Below are positions 10,519 to 21,606 of a stretch of DNA of 64,000 nucleotides, in pieces (within the stretch, counting starts at the first letter, position 1; each line of letters starts with the position of its first letter). The notes beneath the pieces are model-generated. The model worked only from the letters and a program-made list of their open reading frames with translations, had not been told where the DNA came from and did no database searches. The stretch is from Pseudoips prasinana (lineage: Eukaryota > Arthropoda > Insecta > Lepidoptera > Nolidae). Made by a program: the position numbers and the translations under genes. The DNA is taken from assembly GCA_951640165.1 (NCBI GenBank), contig OX621259.1, positions 372,001 through 436,000 on the forward strand, given 5' to 3'.

Positions 10519-10737
10519 TTCATCATAGCCGAAAGACGCCCACTGCTGGACAAAGGCCTCCCCCAAAGATCTCCACAATTGCCGGTCTTGCGCTATCCGC
10601 ATCCAGTGATTTCCAGCGACCCGCAGTGGGCAGGGCACATAGCTCGTAGAGCCGACGTCCGTTGGGGCAGAAAGGTTCTCGAATGGCGACCACGAACCGG
10701 AAGACGCAGCGTGGGCAGGCCCCCTACAAGATGGACT
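10519..10737. mobile_element. RTE LINE 3' end with inverted 5' segment
   Basis: Positions 10519-10625 match the RTE 3' end in minus orientation (CACTGCTGGACAAAGGCCTC, as at 2972). Positions 10626-10735 match the immediately adjacent part of the same element (about 3071-3181), but in plus orientation, encoding WAGHIARRADVRWGRKVLEW. The two parts therefore face each other. This is the structure left by twin priming during LINE insertion. Confidence 0.85.
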
Positions 10738-10867
10738 TTATTTTTGCCTTGTAGCAAATGAGATGAAGGAAGTTTCCATTTGAATTCAAAAGTAACAAAG
10801 GTAACACTGGATTGTGAACAATAAATCAAGTTTAGATTTTTGTGAATTCGTACTAAGCACATAAAGA

Positions 10868-11130
10868 AGCCGTTGGCGTGGTTGGTAGACGCTTGCCTAT
10901 CACGGCACAGTCGTGCGTGAGTTCGATTTCCACCCAGTACAGATATTTGTGTGCATGAACATGTCTGTTGGTCCTGAGTCTGGGTGTAATTATCTATAAA
11001 AGTATGTATTTACAAAAGAAAAACAGTAAATGTAATATATCTGTTATCTGGTTTCCATAGTACAAGCCCTGCTTAGTTTAGTTTAGATCAGATGGCCGCG
11101 TGTTAAGATATAATTTTAATATTATTTATC
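10868..11130 (+). mobile_element. SINE family A
   Basis: The head is GCCGTTGGCGTGGTTGGTAG, the B box GAGTTCGATTTCC, and the body TGAGTCTGGGTGTAATTATC; the tail ends GATCAGATGGCCGCGTGTTA. It is nearly full length. Confidence 0.8.
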
Positions 11131-12590
11131 ATCAACAGTCATAAACATGTATAGCACCTGTGTTTATGTTGTGGATATCATACCAGGTGTGACGTCATTA
11201 ACACCGTGGCGTAGTTATTGTGCGGGACGATTCATTTGAACGAGATGGGGGACCGCATCGTTATCCACGGAGCCATAACGTTATCCACGGGGTAAAGCGG
11301 TTCATCGATATATTGTTATCGGGGACCGATATCAATAACAGTAAAAGTGTGCGATAGAACGTCACTGTTTTTGTTAAATTCACAGGTTTTCAAACCGCGC
11401 GCTCTCTGTTTGCAGGCTTCATTCTCGTACATGACAACTAAAGCCTAGGAGGCTTTATCTGCTTCATTGCACAGTAGAGGAGACTGTCTACAAAATAAGT
11501 TATCCGCCCTCTTTCAGGCACCAACCTTGGTTCAGGCTCAGGCTGTAACGACCCACCCTAATAAAAAAACCCCCTAATGCTAACGACATTAAACATCTAA
11601 AAGGAATACATAACTAAATTAATTAATAACCTAAACGTCGATAAACAAAGCATAAATAAATGTATTGTATTAACTTGAACTATATTGGATTGGATTGCAT
11701 TAGATTGTATCGGAGACTTAATCAATTGAAATCAGATATTTGGACCCGTGATTCGTCTAGTGATCAGTAATACGTCATGGCCGATAATAACCCCAGTTCT
11801 ATTAAAAGGAGAAAAGGATTCCTATTTATAAACTACACTAACTAGTAGAACATAATTCCAAATAATAGTTAATATTTGACAATATCCTATAGTAAAATCG
11901 AAATAAGGACTAATCATACAATTTTACAAACATAGAAATAAGTAACGATATACGATGATGTTGTGAATGTCCTTTATATTATTCCTACAGTCAAAATTGA
12001 TGCAGCAAACTAGCCTACTGTCAGTTTATGTAATAGACATATAATAATCAAGTTACACGAGTACCTAGAGTACGACGAGTACCACGAGAGCAAGTCATGT
12101 CAGTATATAATTACTAAATAAATCCATAGATACAGTGTATATGTATAAGCTGTGAGAACGTGAACAGAAAAGTCTGTTCAACATAAGAGTTTGTAAGTTT
12201 ATCATTTAAGTTTGAAGTATTCCGGCTCGAGCTACTTGTGTTTTCCGGCTCGAGAGTCACAGCCCCGCCGTGTCGCTGAAACCAAATGGACTCATCCACC
12301 GTACTTGGGCATCCATCTTCCGGACTGGACCGCTGATGGTCTTAATATGGGACTCATCAAAAATAAACTCAGCATCGATAAATATGGGACAAGAGGGCAT
12401 TCTCTTTTTTCAACTTTAACAGTCAGTCATTATCAGTAGTCAATTGTCCTTCGACCTACGTGGCATAAACCTCCTACATGTCATCTAGCAATACTAAATA
12501 CTGTACATCTACATTTCAATATAAGTTTATGGTATAATGTCGTCAAGCATGTATGAGCAATTCCTTGAATATACTGTTAATTATCTCACA
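11131..12590. other. Unassigned stretch; CGTTATCCACGG direct repeat
   Basis: I find no gene. CGTTATCCACGG occurs twice about 20 bp apart near 11258 and 11279, in a locally GC-richer segment (11180-11420) that also holds GATATATTGTTATCGGGGAC. This could be a transcription-factor site pair or old repeat debris. The frames at 12114-12439 are weak. Confidence 0.35.
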
Positions 12591-12597
12591 TATTAGA

Positions 12598-13990
12598 AAC
12601 TCTCCTTAAATTATTGTAGTCAGCGGTGGATATTCGAAACGGACATATTTTAAAATCGAAATATATTAGATACTGGACCAATAACTGGGCTACTCCATGT
12701 CAACAGCAACGACGAAACACCGTAGTGTAAGAACAAGCTTTCCACTTGTCTTAAATCTCGAACAAATCTCGAACATATGTCGAACAATTCTCGAACAACA
12801 ATTGCACATTCACACGGTCTCCGAAGATAAGATCCCACCTGGTTCACAGAGTGGTCACTTTATTTGCCATGCTCTAGGCGAGACACATGATGAAATATAC
12901 AACTGCTTCTGCAGCCATATCAGGATATTAATTTGTAACTGGAACTTTGCTCCGCCATAGGTCACCCAGCCATCAGCTTATCAAACATAAGTAATGTTTA
13001 ACAATTATTTTTCAATGAACTCCAACAAAGTTATTTTAAATCAAAACATTATCAGCTTCAAACACCACCGCCAAAATGATAATTATTTGGTTACTCGTAC
13101 CTCCAACAATGCGCCATACAATTCCGACTAAGGGAACTCTCAGGTAAAAATCAACGATTGATTTTCAAATAGCTACTACCTAATATTGTACCTAGATCTA
13201 CCTAGCCCTATACTCCTTATTATTTAAAATATAATACTACATGAAAATCTATTAGTACGTACGATTAATTTCTCTAACACCTACCATAATTTCTTCAAAC
13301 ATTTATATAAACTCTCCTTAGTTTATTATAACCAACAGCTCGCATTCGAAACTGACACACTTCGATCATATTACAAATTCTAAATATGACATTAAATACT
13401 GAACTAATAACTGGGGTATTCCACGCCAACAGCAACGACGAAACACCGTAGACATAATCTCCTGATAAATATCTCGAAGAAATCTCCAACAACAATTCGT
13501 ACATTCACACGGTCTCCGAAGATAAGATTCCACCTGTTTCACAGAGTGGTCACTTTAGTTGCCATGCTCTAGGCGAGACACATGAAGAAGTGCACAACTG
13601 TTTCCGTAGCCATTATCACGAAATTATTTTATAACTGCAACTTAGCTCCAACATGGATCACCCAGCCATCAGATCATTAAAAATAAGTAATATTCAATAA
13701 TTACGTTCAAATTAACTCCAAAACTGATATAAATCAAAATATTGTCAGCATCAAACACATTACTGCGAAAACGATAATTATTTAGTGTCTGCTCCTACCT
13801 ACAATAATGTGGCGCCACACAGTTTTAAACAAAGGAATTTCTAAATAAGAATTAACACGTTGATTTTCAAATACCTACATGTCACGTCTTAGTATGAAGT
13901 GACTATTTCCCGATTATCCTACCTAATATTGTACCGGGTCCTACCTAGCCGTAGAAATCCCAATAATTAAAAAGGTTAACACGTGTATGT
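12598..13990. repeat. Diverged tandem duplication, ~712-bp period
   Basis: Unit 1 begins AAACTCTCCTTAAATT near 12598 and unit 2 begins AAACTCTCCTTAGTTT near 13310. Shared blocks in the same order include CAACAGCAACGACGAAACAC, TTCACACGGTCTCCGAAGAT, CACAGAGTGGTCACTTTA, GCCATGCTCTAGGCGAGACA and GTACCxxxTCTACCTAGCC. The units differ by substitutions and small indels, so the duplication is not recent. No frame is kept in both, so it is probably noncoding. Confidence 0.9.
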
Positions 13991-14151
13991 GACCTAACTT
14001 GCCCCTACATCCATAGAATGCTAAATAAACCGTTCAAACTATTTAACCGTCAAAACGCGCATATTGTCACCATAATATTTGAATATAACACGTTGGGCGT
14101 ATTTTCAACAACCAATATGTTGTATAATAATATAATAATATGTTGGTACAA

Positions 14152-14376
14152 CGTCACACAGACCATCCCAGCCCCAAACCAAACAAAGCCCGTACCACGG
14201 GCACCAGGTGACGACACACACACCCATACAGATAGACAAACACTTAAATACATAGAAAACATCCACGACTCAGAAACAAACACTCGCGCTCAACACACAA
14301 ATACCCGCACCCACCGGGACTCGAACCCAGGACCACCAGCCTCGCAGGCAGGAGCACCACCAACCAGGCCACGGTG
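14152..14376 (-). mobile_element. tRNA-derived SINE (family A2)
   Basis: Read on the minus strand it starts CCGTGGCCTGGTTGGTGGTG and has a B box GGGTTCGAGTCCC, then TTCTGAGTCGTGGATGTTTT and TGGGATGGTCTGTGTGACGT. The same subfamily occurs in plus orientation at 62397. The frames at 14018-14377 translate it and are not genes. Confidence 0.8.
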
Positions 14377-14900
14377 ATCGTCCGACCACAAAGTATAAAT
14401 CACACAAAACGTTCTTCAGTGCAGCATTAGACCATCAGGTGCCTTTTAAATAATATAATAAAAGTACTTACAGGTTTCTTCTCATAAAATAAAGATTCAC
14501 CACTCACACTCGACACGAGGCACTTTTACTTTAGAGGTTACTTTAAATTTACTCTAATACAAACTGGTGAATTCTTCTCAATACAAAATCGCCCATGCCG
14601 TCTCCTTATTTACAAAGAGAAAGCACGATCAACATCGCCTCGAAAAGAACAAACCAATTATCTTCATATGTTAATATTCCGTATTTTCTCGAAAGAACTC
14701 AAAGACTTGACCGGCAGCAAGACAGCCTAACAATCAGAGCCCGTACTCTCTTCACTGTTAAATAAAAACTTCTTCCACGTTCACTGATACAGCAAAACTA
14801 TTCTTCAACGATAAACACGAACTGCCCCGAAGCTCCGAAATGTATCCTTTATATAGGCTGCTCGACATTGCGCTAACCTTTTATTTTATTGAACAGTGAA
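14377..14900 (-). promoter_or_regulatory. Possible pol II promoter and first noncoding exon
   Basis: On the minus strand a TATATAAAG box (plus 14847-14855) is followed about 32 bases later by GCAGTTCG, a good arthropod initiator (CAGT at plus 14821-14824). Some 350 bases on, CCTGTAAGTA gives a strong donor-like site (GTAAGT at plus 14466-14471). No long frame occurs in the interval, so it would be a 5' UTR exon, with the DNA below 14466 as intron. The donor lacks the usual AG before GT. A decayed transposon promoter is the main alternative. Confidence 0.35.
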
Positions 14901-15470
14901 GGTAGTTTAACACACGTAACCGACCCTAAATTACAACGTATACACAAAAACGTCTAAAAATATAATTGAAAATGTTAAGGTGTAACAAAAATTCACGATT
15001 ATAAATTTCATAATTTGATTTAAAATTTATGGTGAAAACTTAGTAATTAGACGTCAGTTAACTACTTTGTATCATTTAGACACTATTGGAGAAATTTTAT
15101 TATTTAACTTTGCTAAATGAATGCTATTGATCTTTAAAAGTACACTATTGTGTAATATAGCTATAATAAGAGCGTCTGCGGTCATTTTACAATTGATTCG
15201 TCATCAGATTCTACATATTTTTATAATAAAGTACCAAAACGATTGATTTAAGTTAATTTGTTTACGCCACACGTCTTCTGATATTACCTTCTTTAAAGTT
15301 TTAATCATTTACTAAAAGATATCAGTTCGTAGAAAATAATTTCACTTTCATACAAACTAAATATTAAAATATTCATTCGACATTGCGCTAACAGTGTGCT
15401 ATATATACTACATATACCTATATATATATACAATATGTACCCATAAACAAATACCCACTTCTCTAAATTT
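14901..15470. other. Unassigned AT-rich stretch
   Basis: CGACATTGCGCTAAC occurs both at about 14872 and 15379, an unexplained short direct repeat. A (TA)n-rich run lies near 15400-15432. Nothing else is recognised. Confidence 0.35.
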
Positions 15471-15474
15471 ATTA

Positions 15475-15990
15475 AAACCTAAACTGAAGTTCTACAAGGA
15501 ACCATAATTCATTCGTGAATTTTACTAAACAAATATAAATAAATAAATTAATCGAGTCTTTATTAGAATAAAATTATTTCTTTGCTTTATAAATCGGCAA
15601 ACTTTTGTCGTCAGGACTAGCGACATCTATTGATTTTCTTCAAGACTATTTCATAAATTAAAATACTAACGACTATTAGTTCCTAATGATTACAGAGATG
15701 GAGTTACAAATGTTTGAGAGTTCCTACTCATGAATAAACGATAGATTATAAAATCAAAGCGAGTAATAAGGTGGAAATAAATTAAATGAATGAAACTTTA
15801 TTATAACATAAACCGAAGTTCTACTAGTAACGACTCGGGCGCATTGTTTGGCGTTATGATATTCTCTTATTAGTTCCTAATAATTCCAAAGATGGAGTTA
15901 TTTTAAACAAATGTTTGGGAATTTTGCTCAGGGATGAAATGATAAATAAGATCAAAGCGAGCAATAAAGTGGAAATAAATAAAATTATTT
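15475..15990. repeat. Second diverged tandem duplication
   Basis: The block starting ATTAGTTCCTAATGATTACA (about 15674-15785) recurs as ATTAGTTCCTAATAATTCCA (about 15869-15980), and both copies end in CAAAGCGAG(T/C)AATAA followed by GTGGAAATAAA. An upstream pair, GAAGTTCTAC at about 15486 and 15815, suggests a longer unit with an indel between the copies. Confidence 0.8.
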
Positions 15991-16127
15991 GAATCCTACT
16001 ATAAGTAACGTGACATGACCTATGTTTAGTTACAAGGCTACTAACGTGGAGATGGCATGTAATAGTGGGTCAGTCATGAAGTGTAACTACGAATTCAAAA
16101 ATTCGAAAAATGTGGGTACGTGCATAA

Positions 16128-16430
16128 ACTGTTTTTTTTTTTTATATCAGAGGACGACAAACGAGCAAGTGACCTGATGGTAAGTGATCACCAACGCCCA
16201 TGGACACTCGCAACACCAGAGGGGTCGCGGGTGCATTGCCGGCCGTCAAGAGTAAGCAAACAAGTGCTGCTGACCGTTTCCTACACCCCGATGAGCTCTG
16301 GCGATCTTACTCACACGCAAAAACACAACATTAATATTGTTTATGTTATTATTAAGGAATGTCTTCTGTAAGGTGCATGTACTTCCCCAGTCGGGCAGCG
16401 CTTTGAGCGAATGAACGCTGTGCCCTACCT
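16128..16430 (-). mobile_element. Poly(A)-tailed retro-repeat, copy 1
   Basis: It starts with a T13 run and reads GATGGTAAGTGATCACC, CCCATGGACACTCGCAACAC, GAGCTCTGGCGAxCTTACTC and AAGGAATGTCTTCTGTAAGG, ending GAACGCTGTGCCCTACC. A second copy lies at 48999-49312. The leading poly(T) means the element is on the minus strand with a 3' poly(A). I recognise it as a common lepidopteran SINE-like repeat. The frame at 16120-16371 is not a gene. Confidence 0.75.
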
Positions 16431-17510
16431 TTCTTTTTAACTTTACTAATTGTGTCTCACTTCAGTAAGGGATCCCTCACCTATAATATTTCTGGCGATG
16501 CTGGCGCATGATGTTTCGCGCTGTCGTGGCTAGAGGGCGACGCTGCAGCGTTGAAAAGGGGTATCCACTAGAGATGTCGGTATGGATGACACGATACTAT
16601 AATCTCCAAATTCTCTTGTTTACCCAGTTAATATCTTTTTCATATTATGAGATTTTTGCAAATTTATTTTTTCATTGAGTTTAATTTTTTCGTAATAATT
16701 TTAGAATAAATTATTTGCTTTTGTTTTTAAAATAAATACATGCCTGTAGAAGAGATTGATCTTCTTAAAACCTGATGAAAAAGAATATCATAGTTGTTAT
16801 TTGGTCTGAGATAAGAGTACACTCAATTTAAAGATATGGAAACTTTCTTTGAATCTAAAAGTACTATGTCATGTTTATTTTTGGTATTTCTTGGCCTGTT
16901 TACACTCCTCCTATACATTTAACAGTTGTCTGAAAGCGGTCGCGTAAGGCGATGGTACCACGCATTCACGCAAAGTATTCGAAATCCAATAGTATTCTAT
17001 CCATCTATAATAGTGTGTTTTACCAGTTCAAGAATTATACGAGCATGTAATCAGTTAAGATTTTAACAATGATGTTATAAGATTGTGAATTAATATAAAT
17101 ACTTGTTTTTAATTAATATAAATTATATTTGATGTGTCTTACCGGGGCTCATGATTGGTTCTATATACTCACTGAAAGACTTTTGTAAAAACCCCCATGA
17201 AAGCAATAAAAAAAACTTTAGAATAAACTACTATGTTTTTCGTGTGACTTATAGAACAAGGTAACTATTTTAATTTCTATGTCTGATAGAAATATATCTT
17301 ATACCCCGAACTTAACACAAAATTTTAATATTTTGTTGGCACACGCGACACGCAATTTCACGCAAAGCGCATCGTTCCATAAACATCGGAACGATTATTA
17401 TTATTCCCCAGTGCAACTTTCACTTACTCATATCACGTTTGGGTTGTTTGCATCTCCTGAATATGAGAGGTTTGTCTATAATGTTTTGAATACTTAATGC
17501 AAAAGAGTAT
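16431..17510. other. Unassigned AT-rich stretch
   Basis: There is a short GC-rich patch at about 16490-16580. No gene or repeat is recognised. The 72-codon frame at 17279-17497 shows no domain. Confidence 0.35.
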
Positions 17511-17840
17511 AATAATAATATCCTGGGACATTATTCACACACGGCCATCTGATCCTAAATTAAGCAGAGCTTCTACCTACTATGGAAATCAGATAACTGA
17601 TTTACTACATTTTACACTTTTCTTTTGTAAATACATACTTGTATAGATATTTAATGTCACAGGATATTAATCAGTTGCCATAGTACAGGCTCTTTCTAAT
17701 TTAGTATCTGATGGCAGTGTGTTGGTTTTCCCAATACATACATTCTTTTGTAAATACATACTTATATCGATAATTATACTCGGAGACAGGACAAACAGAC
17801 ATGTTCATGCACACAAAGATCCGTCCTGGGTGGGAATCAA
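17511..17840 (-). mobile_element. SINE family A with a second SINE tail inserted
   Basis: The outer copy is minus strand (tail at 17511, body end at GTCCTGGGTGGGAATCAAAG). Between about 17656 and 17735 lies a plus-strand SINE tail (TTGCCATAGTACAGGCTC... GTATCTGATGGCAGTGTGTT). The outer sequence TTCTTTTGTAAATACATACT is present on both sides (about 17619 and 17743), a duplication of roughly 30 bp around the insert. Confidence 0.75.
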
Positions 17841-18160
17841 AGCCACAAATATAAACTTAACACTGATAGCTTATATATAGTTTGCTGATAATAAATTGGC
17901 GTCTGATGTCGCATGAAAAAATCAGCAAACACATTTTAATATTTTTTGTAGGAATTTGATTATTTATAAAGAAATAACATTTTACTAAAAGAAATATGTG
18001 AAATGTTATAGCTGCTTTTGTACTTTACAAATTTTAAATCGATTTCCTCTAATGTAACGATTATGCAGAAGTAACTTTATTCTACGGATAGGTCGAACTA
18101 TACAGACAACTACTGTTTAATTAAATAACTATCAGAACACATATTTTTATCAACAAAAAT
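17841..18160. other. Unassigned AT-rich stretch
   Basis: It runs up to the target duplication of the next LINE; nothing is recognised. Confidence 0.4.
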
Positions 18161-18171
18161 AATCCAACGAA

Positions 18172-19155
18172 CCCGTGCTGTCAGAGGCAGTGGGACCGGC
18201 CGCTCTGTGAATTAGTGCGTAATAATCTAATCAATACATGCACTAAGCCCGCAGAGCGTGCTCGTCTACTGGCTGTGGGTGAATGGGAATTGGGACTCTG
18301 GCTACAGGCAGTGCCGTCGTCCAATATAGGTACTATGTTGGACAACGGCACCTTTCGTGTTGCCGCCTCTCTTCGTTTGGGCATCCCATGCGTTGCTCCG
18401 CATCGTTGTCGGTGTGGAGTGTCAGTTGATCATTTAGGACACCATGGTCTGTCATGCTGTAGGAGTGCGGGTAGATTCCCACGTCACAGTAGCATTAATG
18501 ACATTATCCGTAGGGCTCTCTCCACCGCCGGCGTCCCAGCTGTGCTAGAACCAAGCGGTCTGGCGCGCGACGATGGAAAGAGACCGGACGGTATGTCTTT
18601 GTTGCCATGGAAGATGGGTAGGCCACTGGTGTGGGATGCAACCTGCGTCGACACCCTTGCGCCTTCGCATCTTCCTTATACGTCGGAGTCTACAGGTACT
18701 GCTGCTGCATCGGCTGAGGCCCTCAAGCGGCGCAAATACACTAACCTCGTCGGAGGTTATGTATTTGAGCCGTTTGGGGTGGAAACGCTTGGCCCATGGG
18801 GTCCAAATGCGCGCACCCTATTTCGGGATATTGCATAATTGATCATAACCACTTCACGTGACCAGAAGGCTGGCTTTTATTTTGGTCAAAGAATCAGTAT
18901 TGCCATACAACGTGGCAATGCTGCCAGTCTTCTGGGTACGTTCCCCGACAACGATGAGGATTTTTTTTGACGCTGTTTAGATTTAGTTTATTTTATATCT
19001 ATGTAGGTTTAATGTAGTTTTTAATTTTTATCTATATATCTTTAGGAACTATTAATTATTATAATGTTATTTATAAATTTAAAAAATAAAAATATATTAA
19101 ATTATTAAAATAAAAATATATTATAAATAAAAATATATTATCGAAATAAAAAAAA
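18172..19155 (+). mobile_element. LINE 3' part with restriction-like endonuclease
   Basis: A 5'-truncated non-LTR insertion bounded by the direct repeat AATCCAACGAA at 18161-18171 and 19156-19166. Coding sequence fills its first 800 bases; the rest is an AT-rich 3' UTR ending in poly(A). The 11-bp duplication and the terminal A-run show target-primed insertion. The coding part is clearly richer in G and C than the flanks. Confidence 0.85.
18173..18970 (+). pseudogene. LINE C-terminus: CCHC and PD-(D/E)XK-like nuclease
   Basis: The frame is open from the truncation point (18173) to a TAA at 18836, resumes in the same frame, and reaches TGA at 18968-18970. The stretch CRCGVSVDHLGHHGLSC has the Cys/His spacing of the zinc knuckle that precedes the nuclease in R2/NeSL/CRE-group LINEs, followed by RFPRHSSINDIIRRAL. 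The next block, KRPDG then LVWDATCVDT, fits the PD...(D/E)-x-(K/T) core of a restriction-like endonuclease. In such elements this domain nicks the target. Reverse transcriptase is missing. The continuation after TAA ([18 protein letters not shown]) looks like genuine protein, so the stop is a decay mutation. The family assignment is from motif spacing. Confidence 0.75.
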
Positions 19156-19166
19156 AATCCAACGAA

Positions 19167-19615
19167 TAGATATAGGTAGCAATTTTTCGCGCCCTTATTT
19201 GTTATCTAAAAGAAGACACGACCTGAAAACCTGGTTTGCAACAACGTCATTGTTTTCCATACGATGTGACAGATAGCGATGGCGCTAACTTGAATCACAT
19301 CTTATTTAAAACTTCGTAAAATATTTGGCTATTTTTTATATCTCTTGTACAAACTAAATTAAAATTTACAGTTTGAAGTAGAAGTACAGGATGTCTGTCA
19401 CACCGGTGACAATTGTCTTCAAAAATCACGGCACTATCTTCATGTTTAAAAAATATAGGGCAATTATTATTTTTGCGCACATGACACACCCAACTTTCCT
19501 TATTGGTGGTGTTACGATTTTTATCTTGGGCGGTAATTCTGGTAATTAATTATTCAAATGGAAATGAATCTCGTTGTAAAAATAGTTCTATTGTAGACAC
19601 CGGCAGTTTGCTGTT
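19167..19615. other. Unassigned stretch
   Basis: A 64-codon minus frame (19295-19489) has several Cys/His (NCHRCDRHPV), but I cannot place it in a family. Nothing else is seen. Confidence 0.3.
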
Positions 19616-19619
19616 GTTC

Positions 19620-19875
19620 TACGACCCAGGGGCTACCGGCTAAGTCACCGAACATCGGGAGAGTGAGCGGCGTTCAAATAAATAAAGGTTAAAAATGACT
19701 TAATCAATCGTTAAATCGGTTTCCATGAGCACATGTCACGTCATAAATGGTCCGGAATCGATTTTCAACGTCGAAGCCGACTTAACGATTCATTAAGTCA
19801 TTTTTAAGCCCTATTTATTTGAACGCCGATCACTATCTCGATGTTTCGCGATTTAGCCGGTAGCCGGTAGTTGGG
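19620..19875. mobile_element. Palindromic MITE, intact copy
   Basis: It has long inverted arms: GGGGCTACCGGCTAAGTC and CGGCGTTCAAATAAATAAAG at the left are answered by CTATTTATTTGAACGCCG and GATTTAGCCGGTAGCC at the right. Inner arms ACTTAATCAATCGTTAAATC and GATTCATTAAGTCATTTTTA surround CACATGTCACGTCATAAATG. It is the same family as 2889-4965, noncoding, and presumably mobilised by an unidentified transposase. Confidence 0.85.
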
Positions 19876-19879
19876 AAAA

Positions 19880-20794
19880 ATTGCTTTGTGTTCTATAATC
19901 GTTAAGCTGCAGTTTTAAAATCAGCTAGTTCTCGTGATCAAAAAACGTAAATGTTATCTCAAAATTGGATGACGAGTGACGAGTGCGATTTCATATAGAC
20001 AGAACTTAAATATATTTTTACATTATGTTCTTACAATGGGATATCATTTTTATTCCCAGTACATGACAATTCTGAAACCGCTGAATATGTTTTTTAATGT
20101 TATACAATTTTACAAATATATGAGCGCTATTCTTTTAGATAAATTTCGTCCCTAGCCGTTTTACATTAAGATATCCGGATATAATTATAGCTTGCTTTGA
20201 TAGTGTCTGATATACAGAAAACCCTATAATGTCATAAGGAATTAACGATGTCGGAGTGAGATATTTGTTCGTTCTTCATCGCTCTTTGAGTGGATAAAGG
20301 TTATGGTCTCATTCATCTTTCGATGAAAACGCTGTCTCAAATCTCTTAATCAAAAGTTTCAATAGGTACTAAAACATTGATAAAGGACGCAGAAATTGAA
20401 AAGTAACATTTATTGGTTTTTCCAACATGTTGAATACTACAAGCTGTTAGTCAATGATTTCTCTCTTGAGTCTATAACTTAATTTAAAAAATACATACTA
20501 TAACTCAATCACTAATTGACATTAAGCCAATTAATCCTGTGACACCGTTGCTGGTGTATATGATACTAATTAGGTATATATGCCTAGATAGTGATCATAG
20601 AGTTATTTACTAGTCAAGCACTTTCATTTGATACCCATATTAAACGAGTTGTGTAAAAATATGTTTACCCTCCGCGATTTCCATCAAACATAGCTAAGAA
20701 CACTCCTGACTAATTCATCTTTCAAATAAAATAAACAAAATGAAAGTCCGAATGCTAGGGTGCCACAGACAAACACACAGATACGTCAAACTTA
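19880..20794. other. Unassigned AT-rich stretch
   Basis: No coding or repeat signal is recognised. Confidence 0.4.
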
Positions 20795-20848
20795 TTGAAT
20801 AATAAATTTATATCTTACCCCTAGGTAAGATATAAATTTATTATTCAA
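20795..20848. repeat. Perfect palindrome, 25-bp arms, 4-nt spacer
   Basis: The left arm (20795-20819) starts TTGAATAATAAATTTATATC and the right arm (20824-20848) is its exact reverse complement; the spacer is CCTA. The right arm coincides with the end of a minus-strand LINE fragment, suggesting snap-back synthesis at the retroelement terminus. Confidence 0.95.
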
Positions 20849-21330
20849 TTTTCAATTCAAATTTGATGCATGCATGAATGCTTTTATGTTTAATTGAGAA
20901 GGGAATGTACGTGGTTTTTTTCACATTAAGGGTAAGTTTGTTCGCTGATAACCATTCAGAAACCATGTCAAAGCCCTTCTGAGCACCTGAGAACACTTCC
21001 TCCCATGATTCCGCACGAAAAAGCAGTGCTGTGTCATCCGCAAAAGAGACAATCCTACCTCTATGCAGTTCCAGACTGCAGCGACTGTTTATGTAGATCA
21101 AAAAAAGTGTAGGACCACAGATAGAGCCTTGTGGAACGCCGTGAGTAATATCAAGATCATCACTGAGTCTCTCACCTATCCTAACTCTTTGGACACGGTT
21201 GTTAAGGTAGTCTGCGATCAACTTAAGCTGTAAGTCCGTCACACCTAAATTTTCTAACTTTTCTAGAAGTAAATGAATGGAGACTGTGTCGAATGCTTTA
21301 GCTAGGTCTAGAAAGATTGACTTACAGCGT
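20841..21330 (-). pseudogene. LINE reverse transcriptase fragment (jockey/CR1 group)
   Basis: The 133-residue frame (20841-21242) has the RT blocks HGVPQGSICGPTLFLIYIN, SFADDTALLF (catalytic FADD) and LSANKLTLNVKKTTYIPF. Upstream codons to about 21325 extend the same protein with IFLDLAKAFDTVSIHLLLEK, the motif A region with its catalytic Asp. Both ends are lost: nothing before motif A and nothing after the thumb. It is a different lineage from the LINEs at 38-46 kb, judged by motif wording. Confidence 0.8.
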
Positions 21331-21600
21331 TACAATATTTCGTAAATACATTACCTCGAGCAACAACAACTAGTAAATCGTGGCAGATAATGAATATCCG
21401 TATAATATGAAAGTCATATGACATGACATGGGATATGGCAACTCGTCGGCCCGTGGGAGTACCTGCAGCAGGAATTACGTGTTATCCGAAGTGACATCGG
21501 GTCGCGGTGGTTGTGAGCTTCGAGCACTTTACGTTATATTATGCATAACAAACGTAAAATAAGAGAAGTATTATTTTCTATATTAATTATTTTCTAATAA
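21331..21600. other. Unassigned stretch
   Basis: Nothing is recognised. Confidence 0.4.
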
Positions 21601-21606
21601 TTATTT

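Noticed and set aside
19295..19489. Zinc-finger protein
   Set aside because: NCHRCDRH is Cys/His-rich but too short and isolated to assign.
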